A DNA stretch of 21,243 nt, taken from positions 1 through 21,243 of IMG/VR virus record IMGVR_UViG_3300017782_000276; one strand, written 5' to 3'. This DNA is from a virus. The translations under genes and the position numbers were made by a program. Within the stretch, counting starts at the first letter, position 1. Each line of letters starts with the position of its first letter. The notes below the pieces were generated by a model. That model saw only the letters and a list, made by a program, of their open reading frames with translations. It had not been told where the DNA came from and ran no database searches. This document shows, piece after piece, positions 1 to 5,359 of the stretch.

Positions 1-1529
1 CCTATTCTGATTATCCTAGATTTTAGTGGTTTCTTGAAATTATAACCTAAAAAGTTAACGCTTCCACCAAAACTTGCAGCGGAGGATGCCATGGTCAATG
101 CAAGTGCATCTGCTTTGTCGGGTGATTTAATTCCACGCTTACGCATTTCATCTTTGCTTTCTATTTTTATTTTGCCAGTAGACGTATATTTATAAAGGGG
201 TGCAGCAAGTTCTGCAACGAGTTCATCGTCCTGTGGCAATCTGCAATCACGTTGCGTCAACCAGTCTTTAATCGCGAACCATAATTCTGCGCGTAGGTTT
301 AAATAATTCTTTTTAGTAGATGGTGCTTCTGCGACATTGACTCCACGCACGGGCAAGTTCTGCTCGGCGAGTCTGTCGACCACGCCTGCGCCTAGTCCGA
401 TTACATCTACCAGTATTTCTTGCGGTTGCTCTATATTGGTACATTCGTCATACATATTTTTTATCACACCGCATAACTGCATCAGATCCATAGACTTAAA
501 TGACTTAATACTCATTACATGATTACCTTGTCTAATACATAGCGCGGAGTTATCACCGCCGAATCGTGCGACATCCAATCCCCAAATAATCGGTGCGTTA
601 GCTGTAAGTGATACATCTCTATCGATAGCAGCTTTCACCAAGCTCATTGGTATTACAGTATCGTCATCAGCCGATGGAAACTCGCCCATCACCTCCACGC
701 GCGCGACTGTGGAATCTTCGCCGTACTGCTCAATCATCGTTTGAAAGAGCTTTTGGTCTGTGCCTTCTACAGTTCGCGAGTCTATCTGTTCGTTCTTCCA
801 AAAGGATTGTTTAGAGTTGAAACTATCATAAAAAGGCCCGCTGTTCCTGCGCGGGTTGGAAAAGGTAAACCAATATCTATTGGTTGTTGGCTCGGAGAAG
901 AATCCCTCTGATACTGAATAGATAGGAGCTGGAATACCAGATGCCTCGTCCATAATTAAGCAAACACCATAAGAAGAGTGAATACCCGCGAACGCGTCTG
1001 GATTCTCTTCGCTCCATAACTGCGCCTGGGCGTAGTAATAACCAGTATCTATTTTTAGATCATTAATCAGCGCATCTTCAAACCAAGGTGCTGGTTTTAT
1101 GGTTGTTGCTGTTTTATGAAACCAGTGAGAGTTAATTGCTAGAGTAAGCCACTTACCTAACTCCGCCCAGGTTCTTGATCTGAGCTGTTGTTCGGTGTTG
1201 GCGGTAACAATAATGGTAGATCCAAGCCTGGTAGATAACATCCATAAAATAATCCATGCGACTAAAGCAGATTTACCAATACCACGTCCAGAGGCTACAG
1301 CAAGTCTAAACATCTCTGGTAAATCTAATACATTGTTACGCTCAATGTGTATTGCCATTTCTCGTAAAATTTTTTCTTGCCACTTTCTTGGCCCTTTAAA
1401 CTCTTCAAGGGGGGTATCCTTTTGTCCCCAGGGGAATACATACTTAACAAAGTTTACTGGATTGTCTTTGATTGGCCCTGACCATAGTTCGGTCATTAGT
1501 TCTCGTTCTTGTTTTATTCCATATTTCAT
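1..1529 (-). CDS. terL: Terminase large subunit (TerL), 3' end cut by window edge
   Basis: Packaging motor: an ATPase that pumps DNA into the prohead and a nuclease that cuts it. The frame is open from ATG at 1529 to base 1, about 509 residues, with no stop, so the C-terminus lies outside the window. Visible motifs: Walker A SGRGIGKS near residue 80, Walker B VCLIMDEAS near 189-197, and an RNase H-like nuclease domain with GLDVARFG (Asp near 319), VDVIGLG (Asp near 375) and SPDKADALAL (Asp near 471/474). All are standard TerL signatures. No clear SD precedes ATG 1529. A second in-frame ATG at 1496 is possible. It lies downstream of terS on the same strand with a 110-base gap. A portal gene would be expected next, beyond the left edge (inference). 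Confidence 0.96.
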   Translation of the reverse strand, partial: MKYGIKQERELMTELWSGPIKDNPVNFVKYVFPWGQKDTPLEEFKGPRKWQEKILREMAIHIERNNVLDLPEMFRLAVASGRGIGKSALVAWIILWMLSTRLGSTIIVTANTEQQLRSRTWAELGKWLTLAINSHWFHKTATTIKPAPWFEDALINDLKIDTGYYYAQAQLWSEENPDAFAGIHSSYGVCLIMDEASGIPAPIYSVSEGFFSEPTTNRYWFTFSNPRRNSGPFYDSFNSKQSFWKNEQIDSRTVEGTDQKLFQTMIEQYGEDSTVARVEVMGEFPSADDDTVIPMSLVKAAIDRDVSLTANAPIIWGLDVARFGGDNSALCIRQGNHVMSIKSFKSMDLMQLCGVIKNMYDECTNIEQPQEILVDVIGLGAGVVDRLAEQNLPVRGVNVAEAPSTKKNYLNLRAELWFAIKDWLTQRDCRLPQDDELVAELAAPLYKYTSTGKIKIESKDEMRKRGIKSPDKADALALTMASSAASFGGSVNFLGYNFKKPLKSRIIRI

Positions 1530-1639
1530 ATTAAAAAAAATTAAAAAATTTTAGTTCAGTAGTTATACATACAACACCACCGCAATTTTTTAAAAGGGGG
1601 GGCATAAGTAAGCATTAAAAAGGATAATTAAAAACGCAC
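1530..1639. other. terS-terL intergenic segment with a G7 tract
   Basis: Noncoding 110 bases between the two terminase genes. It is very AT-rich except for a run of seven G on the plus strand (1596-1602) that follows TTTTTTAAAA. No hairpin with a T-tract, no convincing small ORF and no SD before terL were found. Packaging (cos/pac) sites often lie close to terminase genes, but nothing here proves one. Confidence 0.3.
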
Positions 1640-2128
1640 TCACTCGCGCCCGCTCCCGGTATTTTTTACACGCTCTCGCGCCTTCTCGCTCGCTCTGGTC
1701 AATTCTTTTGGTTGTTGGATAATCCTGGCATCATCTGGCTTATGATCTATCACGCGCGCCCGTGCTTGCGTGAGTACGTCGCCCAGGTTCAGATTATGTT
1801 CTACTGTTTGCTTGTCCGCCCAGGTCTCGCGATCAGCTGATTTGAGATATAGCTGTATGCTGTTGAAATCGCCGTCTTGTATTTTTTCCATTAGTTTAGT
1901 TGTCGCTAGCTGCAAGCCTTTAGCTTTCCCCCTGTTCAATGCTTCCGCTAATTCCGAGTTTTTTTTATTTCTATGCTTGTTAAACGTATCCCAACCAACG
2001 CCCAGAGATCGGCAAATATCCATGATACCAAGGTTAAGAGAGGCCAAATATTCAGCCCTTTCATAATCTATAACTATAGGTTTTCTACCTCTTTTTTTAG
2101 GTAATTTTATTGGTTTTTTATCTGTCAT
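1640..2128 (-). CDS. terS: Terminase small subunit-like DNA-binding protein
   Basis: 162 residues. The N-terminus is basic (KKRGRKP), followed by a helix-turn-helix-like stretch (residues about 22-55, containing LGIMDICRSLGVGWDTF) and a helical middle part ending in KSADRETWADK. Short HTH proteins of this shape directly before terL are usually the small terminase subunit, which recognises the packaging site. The assignment rests on position and fold pattern, not on a diagnostic motif. The C-terminus is rich in Arg, Glu and Lys and is encoded by a run of GC-rich words (GCGAG, GCGCG) unlike the AT-rich surroundings. The start is the first ATG of the frame. Only a weak ribosome-binding site is seen. 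It is divergent from the small-gene operon at 2270. Confidence 0.75.
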   Translation of the reverse strand: MTDKKPIKLPKKRGRKPIVIDYERAEYLASLNLGIMDICRSLGVGWDTFNKHRNKKNSELAEALNRGKAKGLQLATTKLMEKIQDGDFNSIQLYLKSADRETWADKQTVEHNLNLGDVLTQARARVIDHKPDDARIIQQPKELTRASEKARERVKNTGSGRE

Positions 2129-2205
2129 AATCCGATTAATTATAGCTTAAATACCTTATAAATACGGGCTTTTGTAAATTAATTAATATAATTGCAGTAG
2201 ATATG

Positions 2206-2233
2206 TTGACTATAGAGTATACATATGCATAAT
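2206..2233 (+). promoter_or_regulatory. Sigma70-like promoter of the small-gene operon
   Basis: TTGACT at 2206-2211, a 16-bp spacer, and CATAAT at 2228-2233: five of six matches to each bacterial sigma70 hexamer. It sits 36 bases before the first gene, whose SD TAGGAGGT (2257-2264) is close to ideal. This suggests the operon is read by host RNA polymerase early in infection (inference). Confidence 0.6.
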
Positions 2234-2269
2234 AGGATTTATATTAATTAGTACTTTAGGAGGTACAAC

Positions 2270-2725
2270 ATGACAAACACAGCAAAACAATTAACTTGCA
2301 AAGACTTAGTACAAGGTCAGTTCAACCACGTTGAGCAAACATATAGAGAGGCGGAACAATACTTTAATGACTATGACAACGCCACAGAAGGCGAACAGAT
2401 AGCCATGAAGGTTATTGATAAACACAAAGGCGACTATTTCAACGAATACGAGGATTTATTTGATTATGCAAATAATAATGCTCTCTCTTGGGACTATGTA
2501 GAAGCTGGAACTTTTAACAGTAAAGAGGCGGGCTATTATAGGCTTCAACTTTCATGGGGCGGCCCTTCTGACGAGTTCAGAATATACACAGCACAAAATG
2601 ACCATAGTGTTGATGTCATCGAATACCATTATATAGACTGGTTTGATGGCGCATCTATAAACGTGCCACAAAATTCTATCTCTTGGGATGTTTGCCAGAT
2701 GTTTTTAAATTGTGAGGTTGCGTAA
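2270..2725 (+). CDS. Conserved-looking phage protein, function unknown (151 aa)
   Basis: First and longest gene of the plus-strand operon, with a near-perfect SD (TAGGAGGT, 2257-2264) at good spacing. The product is acidic and rich in Asp, Glu, Tyr and Trp. It has a central segment YYRLQLSWGGPSDEFRIY (residues about 89-106) followed by an aromatic part containing EYHYIDWFDGA. The LSWGGPSDEF stretch resembles a motif I recall from small uncharacterised proteins in phages and accessory DNA. I know no function for it. The stop overlaps the next start (TAATG), so the two are probably translationally coupled. No membrane segment or signal peptide is seen. Confidence 0.85.
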   Translation: MTNTAKQLTCKDLVQGQFNHVEQTYREAEQYFNDYDNATEGEQIAMKVIDKHKGDYFNEYEDLFDYANNNALSWDYVEAGTFNSKEAGYYRLQLSWGGPSDEFRIYTAQNDHSVDVIEYHYIDWFDGASINVPQNSISWDVCQMFLNCEVA

Positions 2726-2907
2726 TGACTTACATTAATAGAATAGATGATAAAGGCAACCTTGAAACAGTTGACCAATTTAACCAAGGTAGAAGGTACG
2801 CTATAGAAATGCTTAAAGAATATCGCTTAAGTGATCTCAGTGCATATTATTACATGAGTCAAAAGCCTTGTAAGGCTTGGATGGAGGAATCAAAACATGA
2901 CATTTAA
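2725..2907 (+). CDS. Small uncharacterised phage protein (60 aa)
   Basis: Starts in a TAATG overlap with the preceding gene, with GAGG upstream. The product has a short N-terminal strand (TYINRIDDKGNLETVDQF), a central helix (RYAIEMLKEYRLSD) and a C-terminal SQKPCKAW motif. Small ORFs ending in a similar YYxSQxxCKxW pattern are, as I recall, often placed beside proteins like its upstream neighbour, which suggests a conserved two-gene pair. The function is unknown. Its 3' end overlaps the next gene by 11 bases. Confidence 0.8.
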   Translation: MTYINRIDDKGNLETVDQFNQGRRYAIEMLKEYRLSDLSAYYYMSQKPCKAWMEESKHDI

Positions 2908-3079
2908 AGACTACACAAGAGCAGAACTTGTTAAGAAATACGGAAAGAGTAACAAGCATCTAAATGTTTATAAAAAATACGACTATATAAACCATGAATA
3001 TATTTATGAGTTAAGAAGCGTAAAAAATAAACCACACGAGAACCATACAACAATAGATGAAATTTTAGAGGAGGTGTAA
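2897..3079 (+). CDS. Small basic uncharacterised protein (60 aa)
   Basis: ATG at 2897 has GGAGGA (2883-2888) upstream and overlaps the end of the previous gene. The product is Lys- and Tyr-rich (KKYGKSNKHLNVYKKYDY) with an acidic end (IDEILEEV). It may fold as a small alpha/beta domain. No family is recognised. Its first nine coding bases, ATGACATTT, are shared with three other genes of this operon. Confidence 0.7.
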   Translation: MTFKDYTRAELVKKYGKSNKHLNVYKKYDYINHEYIYELRSVKNKPHENHTTIDEILEEV

Positions 3080-3081
3080 CC

Positions 3082-3180
3082 ATGACATTTAAACAACTAC
3101 TAACCAAACTAACCGAAAAGCCACGTAATAAAAAAGCGTGGCATGGTTCATATTTAATTAATCATTTTTTAAAAAACTAG
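3082..3180 (+). CDS. Micro-ORF (32 aa), basic
   Basis: ATG at 3082 lies two bases after the previous stop and is preceded by GAGGAGG (3068-3074). It encodes MTFKQLLTKLTEKPRNKK then AWHGSYLINHFLKN, a short basic, probably helical peptide ending at TAG 3180. The strong SD, the tight fit between neighbours and the shared ATGACATTT start support it as a real gene despite its length. The coding region contains an inverted repeat (CCACG 3121-3125, CGTGG 3137-3141). The function is unknown. Confidence 0.6.
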   Translation: MTFKQLLTKLTEKPRNKKAWHGSYLINHFLKN

Positions 3181-3191
3181 GAGGCCGCTTA

Positions 3192-3467
3192 ATGACATTT
3201 GCAGACAAGTTCATAGATGATTTTTATATCTGGGAAGATCATATCCCTGGAATAGATAAACCTGTTTTATGGGAATACAAAAACAAAGAAAAATGTTTTT
3301 ACCAATACCCAACTTACAAAAGATCAGATTATAAAATCCTTATAGAACTAACCAAGGACCAAAAAAAGATTGCCCTGGACTACTTAGAGGAACTACACAA
3401 ACCATTGAATGAGGAAACAAGGCAACACAACAACGAGAAGGCGCGACTAAGGAGGGCCGCTAAATGA
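3192..3467 (+). CDS. Small uncharacterised protein (91 aa)
   Basis: AGGAGG (3179-3184) overlaps the stop of the previous micro-gene and gives a good start at 3192. The N-terminal half is aromatic and acidic (ADKFIDDFYIWEDHIPGIDK). The C-terminal half is a charged helix (LTKDQKKIALDYLEELHK to RLRRAAK). No known motif. The stop overlaps the next start (ATGA, 3464-3467). The ribosome-binding context GGAGGCCGCTTAATGA closely resembles that of the next gene. Confidence 0.8.
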   Translation: MTFADKFIDDFYIWEDHIPGIDKPVLWEYKNKEKCFYQYPTYKRSDYKILIELTKDQKKIALDYLEELHKPLNEETRQHNNEKARLRRAAK

Positions 3468-3688
3468 ATGAATTAATAAATACTAAAATGGATGAATGGC
3501 AAGAACAAGGCGACAACGTGAGCATGTTTAAATTTGCATCAATGCTATACATAACAGCACCCAAACAACAAGAATCAAAACTTGCGGAGATAGAAGAATT
3601 TGCACAATGTATAGCATCTGACATGAATGATATTGAACTAGCAAAAGCCAAAAAAGAAATAGAGCAATTAGTGGAGCAAACACAATGA
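3464..3688 (+). CDS. Small acidic helical protein (74 aa)
   Basis: The start at 3464 is coupled by ATGA to the upstream gene and has AAGGAGGG upstream. The product is predicted largely alpha-helical and acidic (KLAEIEEFAQCIASDMNDIE, then a Lys/Glu-rich helix KAKKEIEQLVEQ), compatible with a helical hairpin or short coiled coil. No family is recognised. Its end overlaps the next gene by ATGA (3685-3688). Confidence 0.75.
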   Translation: MNELINTKMDEWQEQGDNVSMFKFASMLYITAPKQQESKLAEIEEFAQCIASDMNDIELAKAKKEIEQLVEQTQ

Positions 3689-3783
3689 GCAACACAATAT
3701 CAATAATAATAATATTCTCGTTCATGGCTTTTTGCCTACACGGGACATATCTTTTACTAACCAAGGAGGATGAAGATGAGTAA
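3685..3783 (+). CDS. Predicted single-span membrane micropeptide (32 aa)
   Basis: The start overlaps the previous stop (ATGA), with a GGAG upstream. Residues about 5-25 form a hydrophobic helix (ISIIIIFSFMAFCLHGTYLL), followed by an acidic tail LTKEDEDE. This fits a small inner-membrane protein with one span. Such peptides in early phage operons can act on host membrane processes, but no function can be assigned. It overlaps the next gene by eight bases. Confidence 0.6.
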   Translation: MSNTISIIIIFSFMAFCLHGTYLLLTKEDEDE

Positions 3784-3937
3784 TGAAGATATAAGAACTT
3801 GTGACACTTGCGGAGAACAAACAGATATAAATGTTTGTTGGACAGATAGCGGTGATTATTGGTGTACTGATGAATGCGTTCCGCAATGGAAATGGAATCA
3901 AATGTTTGGAGAGGTAACTAACCATGAAAATAGATAG
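3776..3937 (+). CDS. Small CxxC/CxxxC zinc-finger-like protein (53 aa)
   Basis: ATG 3776 is preceded by CAAGGAGGATGAAG, an SD at usual spacing. The product has cysteines at 9, 12, 21, 30 and 34. The pairs CDTC and CTDEC are spaced like a treble-clef or zinc-ribbon metal site, with Trp-rich surroundings (WTDSGDYW, VPQWKWNQMF). It probably binds one zinc ion. The partner, whether protein or nucleic acid, is unknown. It overlaps the next gene by 14 bases. Confidence 0.65.
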   Translation: MSNEDIRTCDTCGEQTDINVCWTDSGDYWCTDECVPQWKWNQMFGEVTNHENR

Positions 3938-4019
3938 GAGGCGAATACCAAAACACTTAAGGCATTTATCAAACGATAAGATCTTATTATTAATCCAACT
4001 ATTTAAGGCGAGACTATGA
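3924..4019 (+). CDS. Basic micro-ORF (31 aa)
   Basis: ATG 3924 has GGAGAGG upstream and overlaps the end of the zinc-finger gene. The peptide is strongly basic at its start (MKIDRRRIPKHLRHL) with a Leu/Ile-rich second half (KILLLIQLFKARL), so it could be an amphipathic helix. The stop overlaps the next start (ATGA, 4016-4019). It is supported only by context, SD and coupling. No family is recognised. Confidence 0.5.
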   Translation: MKIDRRRIPKHLRHLSNDKILLLIQLFKARL

Positions 4020-4201
4020 CATTTACTCAAGCACTAGCAAAGTACACGGCACATCAACGAGACTTAGGTATTACAGGCGAGTTGCCTTTTATATCTAAAG
4101 AAGCATCAAAGACAAACGATTCTAAAGACTCATGGCTGCTTTTTGATACAAATGGTACTAGGATAGCCTTGGTAGATAATAAAGGCGTGTACGGGGCTTA
4201 G
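4016..4201 (+). CDS. Small uncharacterised protein (61 aa)
   Basis: Coupled to the previous micro-ORF by ATGA, with AAGGCGAG upstream. An N-terminal helix (FTQALAKYTAHQRDLGI) is followed by a beta-rich end (SWLLFDTNGTRIALVDNKG) that looks like two strands joined by a turn. The function is unknown. It shares the ATGACATTT start with the genes at 2897, 3082 and 3192. Confidence 0.7.
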   Translation: MTFTQALAKYTAHQRDLGITGELPFISKEASKTNDSKDSWLLFDTNGTRIALVDNKGVYGA

Positions 4202-4203
4202 AA

Positions 4204-4365
4204 ATGACCAGAGAGGAATTATTAAGAGACATAAGGAAAAAATACGGCTTAAACCAAAACAGAGGCTTTAAAAGTAGACTCACCCTAGAAAAAATACTTA
4301 GGATCGTTTCTAAAGACGACCGCGAGAAAATAATCAAAGCATATAACCTAAACCAAAAGGATTAA
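4204..4365 (+). CDS. Small basic helical protein (53 aa)
   Basis: ATG 4204 lies two bases after the previous stop. The SD is weak (GGGGCTTAGAA). The product is charged and helical (TREELLRDIRKKYGLNQN, then LEKILRIVSKDDREKIIKAY), of HTH-like size, but no clear DNA-binding motif is seen. It ends one base before the next start. Confidence 0.6.
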   Translation: MTREELLRDIRKKYGLNQNRGFKSRLTLEKILRIVSKDDREKIIKAYNLNQKD

Positions 4366-4366
4366 C

Positions 4367-4552
4367 ATGAGCGTAATACACAACGAGCAACAGCTAGAAA
4401 ATATATACGATGAAGTTGTTGAAATGGATAATAAAGGATTATTAGAAATAGAAATAACAGACATGGTTATTAACTACGGCTTACACCCAGATGATGATCG
4501 CGATGAAATATTACAGCTAATAGCAGAATCATTTTTAAATGACCAGGAGTAA
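4367..4552 (+). CDS. Small acidic protein (61 aa)
   Basis: Follows the previous gene with one base between stop and ATG. The upstream AAAAGG is a modest ribosome-binding site. The product is acidic (EQQLENIYDEVVEMDNKG, then HPDDDRDEILQLIAESFLND), likely a helix, short beta and helix arrangement. No homologue is recognised. A DNA-mimic-like charge is notable but does not establish a function. Confidence 0.7.
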   Translation: MSVIHNEQQLENIYDEVVEMDNKGLLEIEITDMVINYGLHPDDDRDEILQLIAESFLNDQE

Positions 4553-4555
4553 AAT

Positions 4556-4705
4556 ATGACGGGCAAGGGCAGTAGACCAAGACCAATACCAGATAGAAAA
4601 AGATATGAAGCGGAATTTGATAGGATCTTCGGCAAAAGAAAAACAAAAGACTATCAACGAGATAAAGAGGAAAAGCAAAAGAAAGGAAATGATAGAGGCA
4701 CTTAA
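4556..4705 (+). CDS. MTGKGS-type basic phage microprotein (49 aa)
   Basis: ATG 4556, with an AGGAG overlapping the end of the previous gene. The sequence begins MTGKGSRPRPIPDRKRYEAE and continues FDRIFGKRK. Short proteins with this MTGKGSxxRP...FxxxFDxIFGK layout recur in phages and marine viral metagenomes as far as I remember. They have no assigned function. The C-terminus is highly charged and probably disordered. It overlaps the following membrane-protein gene by 17 bases. Confidence 0.75.
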   Translation: MTGKGSRPRPIPDRKRYEAEFDRIFGKRKTKDYQRDKEEKQKKGNDRGT

Positions 4706-4793
4706 ACTAATAATATTAACTATGGCACTAGCTACCATTACAGCTCTACTTGTTGTAGAGTTAATAGTTAGATGGATTAATCGTTTAGATTGA
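4689..4793 (+). CDS. Predicted single-span membrane peptide (34 aa)
   Basis: Last gene of the operon. Residues about 5-29 form one long hydrophobic helix (LKLIILTMALATITALLVVE, then LIVRWI) with a short polar end. I chose ATG 4689 (AAAGGAA just upstream). The longer frame from 4605 has no SD and would overlap the previous gene almost completely. It could be a small holin-like or host-membrane-acting peptide, but no endolysin gene lies next to it, so no role is assigned. Confidence 0.55.
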   Translation: MIEALKLIILTMALATITALLVVELIVRWINRLD

Positions 4794-4802
4794 TCCACCA
4801 AC

Positions 4803-4856
4803 GAGCGCGCACGGGGATCAAAGTACCTCCTCATATACCAAACCTCGTGTGCGTTC
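4803..4856 (+). terminator. Stem-loop at the operon end, terminator or structured RNA
   Basis: A 14-bp stem pairs 4803-4816 (GAGCGCGCACGGGG) with 4843-4856 (CCTCGTGTGCGTTC) around a 26-nt loop. Three positions are G-U pairs in the plus-strand RNA. The same positions become A-C mismatches in the minus-strand RNA, so the structure favours plus-strand transcripts. It lies just after the last small gene and just before the convergent stop of the initiator gene. No U-tract follows, so rho-independent termination is not certain. The loop contains ACCTCCTC, complementary to SD sequences. Confidence 0.55.
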
Positions 4857-4858
4857 AC

Positions 4859-5290
4859 CTATAATAAATCCACCAGGCCCACTAAAAGAAAATGCTTCTT
4901 ACCACCAGGTTGAGACTTCCTTAATCTTTTCTGCTCACCTTCTAACACACACCAAACCACCTCGTTATCAATCAGCTCCGTCATAGCTCGCCCAGAGGTT
5001 TTCCTATTCACCCCCGTCATCTTTGCATAATAACTAATCGCATCGTGACTGCTCCAGGTTTCATACCTCCACCGCTCGCACACCGCCCAAAGAATCAGCT
5101 TCGCACTCACGGACAGATCCGTTCTCCCGCACTCACGCCTGAACCATGCCCACACCACCCCGCGCACTCGCGAGAAGTCTCCCTCTCTCCTGGCTAGCTC
5201 TAAAGGAACAAATACTCCCGCGCGCTCACGCTCGCTCGTGTGAGCCGTGATCCACCAGTGATCCTTGTCTATTGTTTTAAATCTTTTCAT
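4859..5290 (-). CDS. Winged-helix replication-initiator-like protein (143 aa)
   Basis: Residues about 58-118 (LSVSAKLILWAVCERWRYET, then SSHDAISYYAKMTGVNRKT, then SGRAMTELIDNEVVW) match the helix-turn-helix plus wing pattern of phage O-type and plasmid Rep N-terminal domains. The likely role is origin recognition and helicase loading (inference). Supporting context: it lies directly downstream of four 22-bp-spaced direct repeats, and a primase-helicase gene precedes it on the same strand. The start ATG 5290 has AGGGAAGAG just upstream. A 13-bp hairpin precedes that site. The gene is visibly GC-richer than its neighbours and uses many GCG, CGG and GTG codons, which suggests separate origin. 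It could instead be a repressor that binds the same repeats. Confidence 0.7.
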   Translation of the reverse strand: MKRFKTIDKDHWWITAHTSERERAGVFVPLELARREGDFSRVRGVVWAWFRRECGRTDLSVSAKLILWAVCERWRYETWSSHDAISYYAKMTGVNRKTSGRAMTELIDNEVVWCVLEGEQKRLRKSQPGGKKHFLLVGLVDLL

Positions 5291-5302
5291 CTTCTCTTCC
5301 CT

Positions 5303-5334
5303 GGAAGCTGAACCCCCTCAAGGGGTTCGCTTCC
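5303..5334 (-). promoter_or_regulatory. Hairpin in the leader of the initiator-like gene
   Basis: GGAAGC (5303-5308) and GAACCCC (5310-5316) pair with GGGGTTC (5322-5328) and GCTTCC (5329-5334). This gives 13 base pairs with one bulged base (5309) and a 5-nt loop. In the minus-strand mRNA it ends just before the AGGGAAGAG ribosome-binding site of the gene at 5290. It could control translation, attenuate transcription or be a structural element of the origin. There is no T-tract for a normal terminator. Confidence 0.65.
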
Positions 5335-5337
5335 TAT

Positions 5338-5354
5338 ATTCCATATAATGGAAT
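5338..5354. promoter_or_regulatory. Perfect palindrome ATTCCAT-ATA-ATGGAAT
   Basis: Two perfect 7-base arms around ATA, in an AT-rich stretch between the direct repeats and the leader hairpin. It looks like the binding site of a dimeric protein. By analogy with iteron plasmids, the Rep dimer often represses its own gene at such an inverted repeat (established for that class, inferred here). Confidence 0.55.
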
Positions 5355-5359
5355 GGATA

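Noticed and set aside
1195-1554. Plus-strand 119-aa ORF over the terminase gene
   Set aside because: It is antisense to the conserved Walker A region of TerL, lacks an SD and has no recognisable features.
3742-3749. Extra iteron core copy (GGGACATA); another at 16531-16538
   Set aside because: Isolated 8-base matches inside coding sequence with no phased neighbours; this number is expected by chance.
4605-4793. 62-aa reading of the last early gene
   Set aside because: The first 28 residues lie inside another gene, are Lys-rich and lack an SD. The ATG at 4689 gives a clean membrane peptide.
4777-4821. Minus-strand TTG mini-ORF behind a perfect AGGAGG
   Set aside because: Only 14 codons with no features. 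The AGGAGG is the complement of the stem-loop's anti-SD loop and is better explained that way.
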